This document shows, in pieces, positions 41,384-49,819 of a stretch of 64,000 nt of DNA. A model generated the notes under the pieces. It was not told the DNA's origin and made no database searches. It saw nothing but the letters and a program-made list of their open reading frames with translations. The DNA is from Bacteroidia bacterium (GTDB taxonomy: Bacteria; Bacteroidota; Bacteroidia; J057), in NCBI GenBank assembly GCA_030430205.1, contig JAUIGE010000027.1:30348-94347 (forward strand). Reading direction: 5' to 3'. A program made the position numbers and the translations under genes. Numbering within the stretch: the first letter of the stretch is position 1; every line of letters starts with the position of its first letter.

Positions 41384-41765
41384 ATGCATCTGAATATTGA
41401 GATCAAGGCCAGGAGCTCAAAGAATCCAGCTATTAGAGCTTACCTAAAAAAACAAAATGCCATTTTTAAAGGCATTGACCATCAGGTAGATAGCTATTTC
41501 GAAGTAAAAGAAGGCAGAATGAAGCTGAGAGAGGGAAATATCGAAAACAGCCTGATTTTTTACCGCCGAAGTGACCAGGCCGGACCCAAAGCTTCTGAGG
41601 TTTTTCTGTACCACCCGCCTTCAGATCCCCAACTCAAATTACTGCTGACCCAAGCGTTGGGCGTGAAAAAAGTGGTGGCTATTGGAACAATGCAATTTTT
41701 ACCGCAGGGCCTTTGGGATTGCTGAAGAGGATTTGCTGGAAAAATCCTATTCAGATATGCTGTAA
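41384..41765 (+). pseudogene. CYTH-domain (class IV cyclase-like) gene with internal deletion
   Basis: The N-terminal part (NIEIKARSSKNPAIRAYLKK, then DHQVDSYFEVKEGRMKLREG, then FYRRSDQAGPKASEV) is a normal start of a Bacteroidota CYTH protein. The open frame ends at 41725 with 113 residues, but the family is near 170-175. In another frame, bases from about 41682 encode LLEQCNFYRRAFGIAEEDLL and then EKSYSDML, stopping at 41763-41765, which is the usual C-terminus. The join near 41679 (GTGGTGGCTATTGG) therefore lacks roughly 40 codons, including the catalytic centre, and shifts frame. I read this as an inactivating deletion. A truncated, still-expressed 113-residue product is possible. Confidence 0.75.
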
Positions 41766-41766
41766 A

Positions 41767-42171
41767 TCAGATAAATCTGGCGGCTTCTTCTTCCGAAGGA
41801 AGCCTGCAAGTCTCCCTTTTTCCAAACCAATTGTACCGGTTTTTCGCAATCAAACCATAAACGGCATCTCTGATAAATCGCGGGACGATCAAAAAGGCAA
41901 AACTTAGGTTATAGGGGAAATGGAGATGTCGGGCCAGGCGCAGGACTGCTGTAGACTTCTTATATAATTTTCCTTTTTCGAGGTAAAAAATGGTTCCGAC
42001 TTCTGCTACAGGAAGTCCAAAATGCGTCAAAATCTCCTTCCCTGTAGGATGTTGGTTGGCAGTAAAGGAAAAAACCGATTTGCGATCATGACGCAAGATG
42101 AAGTCAATAGAGCTATTGCAAAGATTGCAAACCCCATCAAAAATGATCACATTTTCAGGCAGTTTTTCCAT
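41767..42171 (-). CDS. DCC family thiol-disulfide oxidoreductase-like protein (DUF393)
   Basis: A 134-residue protein with the DCC signature FDGVCNLC (Asp12, Cys15, Cys18) near its start and the later block YKKSTAVLRLARHLHFPYNLSFAFLIVPRF. The family has a thioredoxin-like fold and is called a thiol-disulfide oxidoreductase by similarity, with no firm reaction. It shares one base with lspA (the lspA stop and this start form TAATG), so the two are translated together. It stops one base after the end of the CYTH remnant on the plus strand. Confidence 0.87.
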   Translation of the reverse strand: MEKLPENVIIFDGVCNLCNSSIDFILRHDRKSVFSFTANQHPTGKEILTHFGLPVAEVGTIFYLEKGKLYKKSTAVLRLARHLHFPYNLSFAFLIVPRFIRDAVYGLIAKNRYNWFGKRETCRLPSEEEAARFI

Positions 42172-42851
42172 TACTTTTCTTCTTCAGAAGAAGTGCTTGC
42201 AGTTTCGTTTTCCCCGATTTTCTCTTCGCTTTTCTCTTCTTTCTTGCTGTCCTCTTTTTTAGGGTGCCCAAAGAAAGCTTTTTGTCGGACAAGAAGAATA
42301 AAGAAAGAAAGGGAAATGGCAGCATCTGCGATGTTGAAAATAGGCTTAAAAAACTCAAAGCTTTCACCACCCCAAAAAGGGAACCATGTCGGAAAAGTGC
42401 CATGCAGGATGGGGAAATACAGCATATCTATCACCCTCCCATGAAAGAAGGGAAAGGGTGCATTATAGGCTACATTGTTTTCGAGTAAAATACCATAAAA
42501 AACACTGTCAACCATATTTCCCAATGCGCCTCCCAGAATAAGGCCCATGGTCCATAATAAGCCGTTGTGCACGCCTTTTTTGCCCAGGTAAATAATTAGA
42601 TAAGCGATGGCAAAAACCGCGATGGTCCGTACCAGTGACAGGATAAATTTTCCATAGGGAAAATCCATTTCAATGCCGTAGGCGATGCCATTATTCAACA
42701 CAAAATGAAGTTTTGCCCACTCCCCTATCATGTTGCGCTCTTCGCCATATTCCATATTAAAATTCACCCACAGCTTTAGGCAGTGATCCAAAATAATCAC
42801 TACCAGAGCCAGCAAATAGTATTTTCCATACTTCCCGAGAATTTCCTTCAT
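42171..42851 (-). CDS. lspA: Lipoprotein signal peptidase LspA
   Basis: LspA cuts the signal peptide of prolipoproteins before the lipidated Cys, in the inner membrane. Four membrane segments are visible. The catalytic aspartates are D115 in GALGNMVDSVFYG and D176 in FKPIFNIADAAISL, with Asn in KLHFVLNNGIAYG. The C-terminus is extended past the last helix by about 35 residues rich in Lys, Glu and Ser, as in many Bacteroidota copies. It lies between the HTH-KdsC fusion (27 bases upstream) and the DCC gene. Its many likely clients are the lipoproteins seen throughout the window. Confidence 0.95.
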   Translation of the reverse strand: MKEILGKYGKYYLLALVVIILDHCLKLWVNFNMEYGEERNMIGEWAKLHFVLNNGIAYGIEMDFPYGKFILSLVRTIAVFAIAYLIIYLGKKGVHNGLLWTMGLILGGALGNMVDSVFYGILLENNVAYNAPFPFFHGRVIDMLYFPILHGTFPTWFPFWGGESFEFFKPIFNIADAAISLSFFILLVRQKAFFGHPKKEDSKKEEKSEEKIGENETASTSSEEEK

Positions 42852-42878
42852 TTTCGTTTATCTAAATGTTGAGCTATT

Positions 42879-43586
42879 TTAAAATATCAATTTGTACCCC
42901 AAAACTTCTTCCAGCAACTCCCTTGCACAACCATCGCCGCCCTTTTTGCTCAATACATGGTCTGAGGCTGCTTTTATTTCGGTGGCGGCATCTGCCGGAC
43001 AGGCCGAAAAGCCTGCTTTTCCCATGATTTCCAGGTCGGATAGGTCATCTCCGACAAAGGCTATTTGTTTCCAGCTGATCGCCATTTCACCCATCCAGGC
43101 TTCTGCGATCTTGATCTTGGGCCGATCCCCGGCATACACATAAGGCACTTTCAGGGCCTCAGCGCGCTTTCTGATCAGCTCCGTTGTAGAGCTTGCACTG
43201 ATAAAACCTATTTTCACCGGATGATGTTTCAAAACACGGGAAATAGCCATTCCGTCTTTTACCTGAAATTTTTTCAGCTGCTCCCCCCCTTCACCATAGT
43301 AAAGCCCTCCATCAGTGAGGGTACCATCTACATCGAATAAAATCAGTCGGATTTTTTGCCTTCGAATCCGCTGCAACTGGCCGTCCAGGTCGCGTTTGAG
43401 CAAATGATCAATGGGCGTCGCCAACTTTTCTGCAATTTGTACCAATGCATCAAAATCAGGTTCTTCTTTTCCCTGCTCATACATACGGAGATTATTGTCC
43501 CAAATACCCAGCAAGCGAGCCATTTCCTCTACTTTAAGGCCCTTCTGTTGGCGAAAATAAATGAGATTTCGAGCAAAATGCGACAA
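42879..43586 (-). CDS. XRE-type HTH fused to a KdsC-like HAD phosphatase
   Basis: A 235-residue fusion. Residues about 5-62 are a Cro/CI-type helix-turn-helix (NLIYFRQQKGLKVEEMARLL, then RMYEQGKEEPDFDALVQIAE). Residues 78-235 are a C0-type HAD phosphatase, with motif I FDVDGTLTDG (D85, D87), motif II ISASSTTEL and motif III VGDDLSDLEIMG. The closest functional group is KdsC, which removes phosphate from KDO 8-phosphate in lipopolysaccharide synthesis, but KdsC is normally about 170 residues without an HTH. The start is TTG 43586, because no ATG precedes the HTH. lspA and the DCC gene follow on the same strand. Confidence 0.82.
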   Translation of the reverse strand: MSHFARNLIYFRQQKGLKVEEMARLLGIWDNNLRMYEQGKEEPDFDALVQIAEKLATPIDHLLKRDLDGQLQRIRRQKIRLILFDVDGTLTDGGLYYGEGGEQLKKFQVKDGMAISRVLKHHPVKIGFISASSTTELIRKRAEALKVPYVYAGDRPKIKIAEAWMGEMAISWKQIAFVGDDLSDLEIMGKAGFSACPADAATEIKAASDHVLSKKGGDGCARELLEEVLGYKLIF

Positions 43587-43648
43587 GACGATTGGGGTTA
43601 TTTTTAGTTCAACGCAAGTTAAAAAGGATTAATAAGAAACCAATAAGA

Positions 43649-43678
43649 GAGGGCTTTCCGCAGTTGCAAAAAGCCCTC
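43649..43678 (-). terminator. Hairpin terminator after the NtrC-type regulator
   Basis: Arms GAGGGCTTT (43649-43657) and AAAGCCCTC (43670-43678) pair fully, with a 12-base loop, 46 bases past the regulator stop. The following minus-strand bases are only moderately T-rich. Confidence 0.65.
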
Positions 43679-43723
43679 ATTATCCCTTATTATTTTACCA
43701 AAAATATGCTCAGCGGGACATCC

Positions 43724-45085
43724 CTAAGCAGGTTCTCGCTGAATACCATATTTTTGCATTTTGTTATATAGATGACTACGCTGGATCTCCATGCTTTCAG
43801 CCGTTTTGGAGATATTCCAATTGTGTTTTTCCAATTTGGAGGTAATGAATTCTTTCTCCACGTGATCCTTAAATTCCTGAAATATTTCGTATTGCTGGAA
43901 GATAGAACCTCCACTGCGCTTGCGACGCTGAGGCACGGCAAAATCATTCACATCCTGATCCGTGATTTTGTTGTCACACATGATGGTCAGACGCTCTACC
44001 ACATTTCGCAGTTCGCGCACGTTTCCTGTCCAGTCCAGCTTCATCAGCTCTGCTATAGCACCTTCGGTGATTTCAGGGACATTCATGCCATATTCAGCGG
44101 AAATATCCTCCAGGAAATTGGTGACCAAATCTGGAATATCTTCCCTTCTTTCTCTCAAAGGCGGTACGTGAACAAGAATCACGCTTAGGCGGTGGTACAG
44201 GTCCTCCCGGAAGTTTCCGGCCTCGATCTCAGCCAGCAAATCCTTGTTGGTGGCCGCAACGATACGTACTTCCACACTGATCTGTTTGTCACTGCCAATC
44301 CTTGTTATTTTGCTTTCCTGTAAAGCACGCAGCACTTTGGCTTGGGCTGACAGACTCATGTCTCCGATTTCATCCATAAATAGCGTCCCGCCATTTGCCT
44401 GCTCAAACTTTCCAATCCGCTGCTTATAAGCACCGGTAAATGAGCCCTTTTCGTGGCCAAAAAGTTCGGACTCGATCAATTCCGAAGGAATAGCGGCACA
44501 GTTGACCTCTACCAAAGGTCCCGAAGCACGGTTACTTTGCTCATGTATCCATCTGGCTACCAACTCTTTACCTGTACCATTGTTACCGGTAATCAACACC
44601 CGGGCCTCTGTGGGAGCAACTCTTTTGATCGTTTCTTTGATCTTGGTCATTACCGGTGAATCTCCAATAATATGCCTCACCTTGGTGATCTTCCGACGCA
44701 GTTTTTTGGTTTCTACAACCAATTCGGACTTGTCCATCGCATTGCGAATGGAGACCAGCAAACGGTTAAGATCGGGTGGCTTTTGGATAAAGTCATAGGC
44801 TCCTTTCTTTGTGGCCTCTACAGCAGTATCTATATCGGCATGGCCGGAAATCATGATAAACTGGGTATCAGGCTTGGCATCCAATGCCTGCTCCAACACC
44901 TCTATCCCATTCAATTTGGGCATTTTAATATCTGAAAGCACGACATCGTAGTCGTTTTTCTTGATCATATCAAGCCCTTCTTTTCCATCTTTTGCCTGTT
45001 CGGTTTCATAATCCTCATATTCAAGGATCTCCGCCAGGGTAGAACGGATTACTTCTTCGTCATCAATGATTAGTATTTTAGGCAT
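43724..45085 (-). CDS. Sigma-54-dependent response regulator, NtrC type
   Basis: A 453-residue three-domain activator. The receiver (residues 1-118) has the acceptor Asp in YDVVLSDIKMPKLNG and the Lys in DFIQKPPDL. The AAA+ domain has Walker A TGNNGTGKE, the sigma-54 contact loop GSFTGA (a Ser variant of GAFTGA) and FMDEIGDMSL. The Fis-type HTH is near the C-terminus (HNWNISKTAESMEIQRSHLYNKM). ATG 45085 is preferred; a TTG two codons upstream is also in frame. A candidate promoter lies just upstream and a terminator after. No sensor kinase is adjacent, and the promoters it controls are unknown. Confidence 0.93.
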   Translation of the reverse strand: MPKILIIDDEEVIRSTLAEILEYEDYETEQAKDGKEGLDMIKKNDYDVVLSDIKMPKLNGIEVLEQALDAKPDTQFIMISGHADIDTAVEATKKGAYDFIQKPPDLNRLLVSIRNAMDKSELVVETKKLRRKITKVRHIIGDSPVMTKIKETIKRVAPTEARVLITGNNGTGKELVARWIHEQSNRASGPLVEVNCAAIPSELIESELFGHEKGSFTGAYKQRIGKFEQANGGTLFMDEIGDMSLSAQAKVLRALQESKITRIGSDKQISVEVRIVAATNKDLLAEIEAGNFREDLYHRLSVILVHVPPLRERREDIPDLVTNFLEDISAEYGMNVPEITEGAIAELMKLDWTGNVRELRNVVERLTIMCDNKITDQDVNDFAVPQRRKRSGGSIFQQYEIFQEFKDHVEKEFITSKLEKHNWNISKTAESMEIQRSHLYNKMQKYGIQREPA

Positions 45086-45107
45086 ATTCAATGTATTTTA
45101 TTGTGTA

Positions 45108-45140
45108 CAAATATGTTCAATAATTGTCCAATAAAGCAAA
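45108..45140 (-). promoter_or_regulatory. Candidate promoter of the NtrC-type regulator
   Basis: Read on the minus strand, TTTG (45140-45137) is followed after 21 bases by CATATTTG (45115-45108). The latter matches TAnnTTTG in 7 of 8 positions. The -7 element ends 22 bases before the ATG. Confidence 0.5.
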
Positions 45141-45142
45141 CG

Positions 45143-45173
45143 ACACAGGGAAAGTTTTTAGTACTCCCTGTGT
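45143..45173 (-). terminator. Hairpin in the gap between the GIN protein and NtrC-type genes
   Basis: Arms ACACAGGGA (45143-45151) and TCCCTGTGT (45165-45173) pair over nine bases with a 13-base loop. It lies 137 bases past the GIN gene stop and directly upstream of the candidate -33 element, so it may end the GIN transcript or be an operator. Confidence 0.45.
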
Positions 45174-45309
45174 GAATGGCTATAAATAGCTCAAAAAAAA
45201 CCGATTATGGGGGTTAATTACAAGCAAGGAAGTGAATTACGCGTCAAAAAATGGACAAACTATTTACTTATATGGACATAAGTTGTGCCATTTTCTATAC
45301 AGCGAGTAA

Positions 45310-46005
45310 TTACTTTATGGCGATAATGCCTCCAGGCCCGGAACTGCTTGTTTTTTCTTTAAAGGGTTTTCCTTTGTAGGTGATGTCTCCCGAACCAGAC
45401 ACCCTTGCCTCAATTGACTCCAATGCCAGCACCTTGATATTCCCCGCTCCTATAATCTCCGCACGGCAGCGTAGTGTCTTTAGCCCAAAAGCCTCGATAT
45501 CCCCTGAACCACTAAGTTTGATATAGGCATCATCGGCACTCCCTCCCAACTGTATATCTCCTGTTCCAAATAGCCTGACATGCAGGTTATCTACGATGAG
45601 CAGGTTTATGGTGATATTTCCGGCGCTATTGAGCTGTAAATCCAGGCTTTCACCCTCCAGGGGGGAGAGGGTGCTGATATTTCCGGAACCGGATTGCTGG
45701 ATGGATCGGATCTTAGGCATAGTCACCTGGACTTTTGCACGGACATTCCAATAGTTTCCTTTGCTGATAGAAATGGATAAAACGCCATTATTTACTTCCG
45801 TCCGGATTTTTTGCAAATCAATATTCTCGGATTCTACCCTGGCAGCATAACTGCTACCGATAACTATCTCTATATCAAGACTTGCTGTGGACGAAATGCT
45901 TTCAAATGGAGCTAATGAACGGTTTTCAGTTTCTTTGGCAAAGATGGATTGGGACAACAGGATGAGTGCCAAGACCATGAGCTTGACACGGAAGTGTGTG
46001 AACAT
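45310..46005 (-). CDS. Head GIN domain exported protein (DUF2807)
   Basis: A 231-residue exported protein. A signal peptide (MVLALILLSQSIFAKE) is followed by a head-GIN domain made of short beta-strands with repeated GSGNI/GSGDI-like turns. Examples are IQQSGSGNISTL, LNSAGNITINL, RLFGTGDIQLGG, KLSGSGDIEAFG, EIIGAGNIKVL and RVSGSGDITYKG. These repeats form a right-handed beta-helix-like stack. The family is widespread in Bacteroidota, and no enzymatic role is known. It is in line with the S41-like fragment gene upstream, 101 bases away. A hairpin lies in the gap to the NtrC-type regulator. Confidence 0.87.
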   Translation of the reverse strand: MFTHFRVKLMVLALILLSQSIFAKETENRSLAPFESISSTASLDIEIVIGSSYAARVESENIDLQKIRTEVNNGVLSISISKGNYWNVRAKVQVTMPKIRSIQQSGSGNISTLSPLEGESLDLQLNSAGNITINLLIVDNLHVRLFGTGDIQLGGSADDAYIKLSGSGDIEAFGLKTLRCRAEIIGAGNIKVLALESIEARVSGSGDITYKGKPFKEKTSSSGPGGIIAIK

Positions 46006-46106
46006 AACCGACTCGTGTTAGTGAAAATTGGGAACAAGACAACAGGATTACAGGTCGTTTTTGGCTATACCCATTAGTAACGTGCAGATTCCTGATAAAC
46101 GTGTGT

Positions 46107-46718
46107 TCACTTGCCCCAAATAAGGTCAAAATCTTTTTCTGCCTGCGGTACCCTCAACTTGCGCAAAGCGGCCTGAATGATTTTGTCATTGCTTGTATAT
46201 AAAAAATGCCAATTTTGTGGTAAGGAAATCGGATAAGAGGAAATCAGAACCCCAGGTCCTGAAAACTCTTTTTCCAAAATATACTGCAACCAGCTATGTT
46301 GGCTGGCTTCTTCAAGCCTGTTAAATCTTAGGTCCAAAATGACCCCATCAACATCTTTAAAGACTTCAAAAGCCTTAGAAATGGCTCTTTCCAGTTTTTT
46401 CCGGGATGTATTTTCCTCCGCTCGGATATGCAAATAGCCAAAGCGGCCTGAAAGGGCATATTCTACAAGGGCGTTTCCTTTGGAGTCAGAAAGCAGCCTG
46501 AATTGTTCAAATCCTTCGTTTAGCAATACTTTTCCACGGGATTTATATCCCAGAATGGCAAGGTACTCCGGGTCATTCGATTCTGTATAAAAAGTGGAAT
46601 AAGGGGCATTGGGTGCGGAATCTGCGATTTGGGCAGAGGCTGAAAGCAGCAAGGCAAAAAGCAGCATAAATAAGGGAAAAGAAAGGCGTCGGGATTGTGG
46701 GTAAATGTAGCTTAACAT
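46107..46718 (-). CDS. Exported protein resembling a truncated S41 peptidase core
   Basis: A 203-residue protein. I take MLSYIYP at 46718 as the start; a signal peptide follows (FPLFMLLFALLLSASAQ). Residues about 95-150 (GYLHIRAEENTS, then AFEVFKDVDGVILDLRFNRLE) look like the central strand of an S41 tail-protease domain, where GVILDLRxNxGG is usual. The Gly-Gly and the Ser/Lys region that should follow are missing, and the protein ends 60 residues later. It may be a degenerate or binding-only relative. It lies between the HhH-barrel and GIN genes on the same strand. The resemblance is weak and based on one motif. Confidence 0.45.
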   Translation of the reverse strand: MLSYIYPQSRRLSFPLFMLLFALLLSASAQIADSAPNAPYSTFYTESNDPEYLAILGYKSRGKVLLNEGFEQFRLLSDSKGNALVEYALSGRFGYLHIRAEENTSRKKLERAISKAFEVFKDVDGVILDLRFNRLEEASQHSWLQYILEKEFSGPGVLISSYPISLPQNWHFLYTSNDKIIQAALRKLRVPQAEKDFDLIWGK

Positions 46719-46775
46719 GGCAGTGATTATGTGCTGAAAAGACAAACAAATGGAGCTTAGGGTTGCATCCTAAAA

Positions 46776-48878
46776 CTAAAACTTGAATCGCAGCTGCAAT
46801 TTCACTTCAGTCCGCCGGTCCCCGGCGATTTCTTCCAGGCCAGATCCGATGGATCGGATGTCCCTGTAACGACTTTGGGCGATTCTCGCCCAAAATTCCC
46901 ATTTGCGACCCAGCTTTTTATTCAGCATAAAATAATACCTGCTACCCGTCCGATAATAAGCCGGGATAGAAAAGAAACCGAGCACATCGTTTTCGTAGGC
47001 ATAAATCCGGGCGTCATAATCCGGGGCATCGAAAATGGCATAACGCATCGTGAAGCGCCAACTGAAGGCTGGCTTCCAGGATAGATCCTGATACAGCAAA
47101 AAGCCTCGCTGGCTTTCATCCTCTTTGGTATAATGTGAAAACTCCAGTCGGGTACGCAGGCCAAGCTTGCGGTCAATCGTTGTACTATAGTGAAACCGCA
47201 ACTGCAATTTGCGCGAAGCAGCCAGGTATTGCAGTTCAGGTGCAAAAGGCTCATCAAAGAGAGAGGAGCCATTGGACTCTTTGTTATCTGAGCGAAAGCG
47301 CACATAAAAATTGGAATAGCGGCTCGGTCTAAAATCCATCTGAAGCAAATATTCATAACCTTTGGAAGGATAGCCTACCCCAAATTTGTTCCAGTCAAAA
47401 TAATATTGATCGAAATAGCCGCTGATCGTCCAATTGTAATTGGGCTTCACCCGAATGCCCAGGTAAATGCCTTGCTCATTGCGCAAGGCGGTTGGCCGCT
47501 CAGCAAAGGCATAGCCTTTGAAACTATGAAAATCCTTTTCAAAACGCCTCGCTACCAGCGATATATCCAGGGTCGGCGCAAGCGCCGCCATCAGGCCGCC
47601 TGTGGCGGCAAGGCCTCCCGAGCGACTCCTCGCGAACTCTCCAAAAAGGTTAACATTGGATATCATCCAATCAAAATCTACGCTGCTCAGGTAGTTTTTA
47701 TCTCCCTGAAAATCAAACTGGTTGTATGCATTGAGGCTCCTTTCGAGCCGTGCATCAAAATACTGCCAGTAGTGGGTAAAGCCCACTTTGAAGCGGCGCT
47801 CCTGGTAGACCAGCTTCCCGCCAAAGGCGGTTTCTCCAATCGCTTTGCGATTGGCTAGCTCGGACTCCGTGCGGTGCAAACCGCCCAGCTGTATGCTGCC
47901 GACGATTTCGGCTTCCTCGGTCAGGGTGTCTCTGGCTTGCACCGAAGCGTCCAGACGGTTCCGGGAAAAGAAGGGGGAAATTTCTATTTTCCCAAAGCCC
48001 AGCGTAGCTGCGGCTCCGCGTAAAAATGTATTTTCATTTACTGAGGAATAGGGCCTGATGCCGCGATCCGGCATTTTTACCGAACGAATTACCTCTGCAC
48101 CTTTTCCAAAACCCAGGCCCCGCGACAGCAGCAGCCCCTGGCCGGATTCCATCGTATAATCCCCAATGACCAGCCGCTTTATTTTACCATACTCCCGGAT
48201 CATGATATGGCCCGAAGTGAAATCATAGCCATAATATTGCCTTTGGGGGTCCCATAACCAGGCTTCTCCCCGGTCTTTTTCCGCCGTCACAGCAAAACTG
48301 AAGTTGGGGTAATAATTGAACCTAATTCTGGTATATGCCTGATAGCCAGGGCCTAAATACCGTCTATCCGTTGAATCTTCTTTAGGAGAATAGCCTTTTT
48401 GTTGTTCCAGCAAAAAAACCACCCGCTGGGTCACATCGCCTTTCATGCCTTCCCAAAGCTGTCTGGGCGGTGGCCCTCTTTGATCCTCTCTTCCGCTTGA
48501 AATAGAAATATATGCCTTGATCTGGTCAAAAATATCCGGGCTAAAGCCCGGCACAGCCTGCAGTTCGTAGATACTGACCAACTCACCAAACTGCTGAATA
48601 TGATTCATCAGGGAGCTCACCAGCAAGTCATCCATCCCTGGAAGGGTTTTGAGCTGGTCAGGCGTTGCCTTGTTGAGGTTGAGAGGACGCAAACGCAAGT
48701 CTGCCAGGTAGTCTGTCAGGTAGGTAAAATCTACCTGATCATCGGTCTCTGTATTGCTGATCAGGTCTTCTATGGTGGGGATGAGGTCATACTCCTCATT
48801 GTCCAGACTATCAATTTGTCCCAAAGCCCAAACAGGCAGGAGCCAGATAGCCATCATCCAGGCTAGTTTATTCCGCAT
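46776..48878 (-). CDS. Helix-hairpin-helix protein with an outer-membrane-like beta-barrel
   Basis: A 700-residue exported protein starting at MRNKLAWMMAIWLLPVWALGQ. Residues about 55-145 contain repeated helix-hairpin-helix (ComEA-like) elements (PLNLNKATPDQLKTLPGMDDLL, and QLRELYELQAVPGFSP-type). The rest is long and alternates aromatic and polar residues, with many aromatic girdle positions. It ends in RTEVKLQLRFKF with a terminal Phe, the usual mark of an outer-membrane barrel. HhH domains often bind DNA, so a role in DNA uptake or at the cell surface is possible, but it is not shown. The PorV/PorQ-like gene starts the operon 10 bases ahead. Confidence 0.75.
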   Translation of the reverse strand: MRNKLAWMMAIWLLPVWALGQIDSLDNEEYDLIPTIEDLISNTETDDQVDFTYLTDYLADLRLRPLNLNKATPDQLKTLPGMDDLLVSSLMNHIQQFGELVSIYELQAVPGFSPDIFDQIKAYISISSGREDQRGPPPRQLWEGMKGDVTQRVVFLLEQQKGYSPKEDSTDRRYLGPGYQAYTRIRFNYYPNFSFAVTAEKDRGEAWLWDPQRQYYGYDFTSGHIMIREYGKIKRLVIGDYTMESGQGLLLSRGLGFGKGAEVIRSVKMPDRGIRPYSSVNENTFLRGAAATLGFGKIEISPFFSRNRLDASVQARDTLTEEAEIVGSIQLGGLHRTESELANRKAIGETAFGGKLVYQERRFKVGFTHYWQYFDARLERSLNAYNQFDFQGDKNYLSSVDFDWMISNVNLFGEFARSRSGGLAATGGLMAALAPTLDISLVARRFEKDFHSFKGYAFAERPTALRNEQGIYLGIRVKPNYNWTISGYFDQYYFDWNKFGVGYPSKGYEYLLQMDFRPSRYSNFYVRFRSDNKESNGSSLFDEPFAPELQYLAASRKLQLRFHYSTTIDRKLGLRTRLEFSHYTKEDESQRGFLLYQDLSWKPAFSWRFTMRYAIFDAPDYDARIYAYENDVLGFFSIPAYYRTGSRYYFMLNKKLGRKWEFWARIAQSRYRDIRSIGSGLEEIAGDRRTEVKLQLRFKF

Positions 48879-48888
48879 GATTGGGGGC

Positions 48889-49713
48889 TTAAAATCCATA
48901 GCTGAGGGAAATATGTGGGCTGTAACCCAATCTTTCGGTATACCCAAATGCAAAATCTATTTTCAGGCCATTGGTAAGCAGGCCCAGACCTGCATGCCAG
49001 CTCAAAGGCTCAGTGCTCACACCCATGCGGGCGATGATGACATCGTTTAAAAAATATTCCAGGCCCGCCCTCACGGAAAGAGGGTGGTCGATGTCCTTTT
49101 GCAAATCGGCCACGACCAATACCTTCGCCGAAGGTTGATATGCCAGGCCGGCTGTTACGACGGAAGGCAGCTCTTCGGCCGCCGGGTCATGACCGAGCTT
49201 TGCCCGGTTGACATTGGTGGCGGAGAAGCCCAGGCTTAGCTGTTTGCTGATAGCAGTATTCACGCCTACGTCCAGGTAGAGGCTACTTTCGCTGCCATAA
49301 TTGGGAATGCTCACATTGGCATAATTGAATTTTACGCCCAGGCTTACTTTCTCCAGCAATGTCGTCGCATAGGCAATCCCCAGCCTGTTTTCCCGATAAG
49401 CAGCAAAACCAAAAGTGGTAAAATCCAGCCCCAGGCTATGATCTCCTTCCAAAAAAGGAAGGACAAGCCCGGCACTGCCTGAAGTCAATTCCTTCAGGTT
49501 AAATCGGCGCACGACATAGGCGCCAGCCGTGACACCTTCAATATTGGCGATGCCTGCGGGATTGTGGTACAGGCTCCAAAAATCTGCTCTTACAGCATGA
49601 TACGCATGCCCAAGTGCAACAGCACGTGCGCCTACGGAAGGCGGGGGATCATTCGCAGCCTGGATTTGCCAGGAAAAAATAAAACTGAAAACGAATAGAA
49701 TAAATCTGTGCAT
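48889..49713 (-). CDS. PorV/PorQ-like outer membrane barrel protein
   Basis: A 274-residue protein beginning MHRFILFVFSFIFSWQIQAA (signal peptide). It has the pattern of the PorV/PorQ-type barrels in Bacteroidota. The N-terminus VGARAVALGHAYHAVRADFWSLYHNPAGIA is a hallmark, and the body continues as regular beta-strands (GVTAGAYVVRRFNLKEL, then LGLDFTTFGFAAYRENRLG), ending PHISLSYGF. Such proteins can be FadL-like transporters or T9SS shuttles; the presence of a T9SS cargo in the window fits the latter without proving it. The next gene (HhH barrel) starts 10 bases later, so they are co-transcribed. Confidence 0.82.
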   Translation of the reverse strand: MHRFILFVFSFIFSWQIQAANDPPPSVGARAVALGHAYHAVRADFWSLYHNPAGIANIEGVTAGAYVVRRFNLKELTSGSAGLVLPFLEGDHSLGLDFTTFGFAAYRENRLGIAYATTLLEKVSLGVKFNYANVSIPNYGSESSLYLDVGVNTAISKQLSLGFSATNVNRAKLGHDPAAEELPSVVTAGLAYQPSAKVLVVADLQKDIDHPLSVRAGLEYFLNDVIIARMGVSTEPLSWHAGLGLLTNGLKIDFAFGYTERLGYSPHISLSYGF

Positions 49714-49819
49714 GGAACAGGAATTAATATGCTTTTGAAGTAACAAATATCCCACTAAAGGGACAAGGCTTTGGCAATTTAGGAGATTAGATTTAGCTTG
49801 ATTGCTTTATCTTTATTCT

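Noticed and set aside
41650..41770. Programmed frameshift in the CYTH gene
   Set aside because: A frameshift alone would not account for about 40 missing codons; the C-terminus follows directly with the central domain absent, so deletion fits better.
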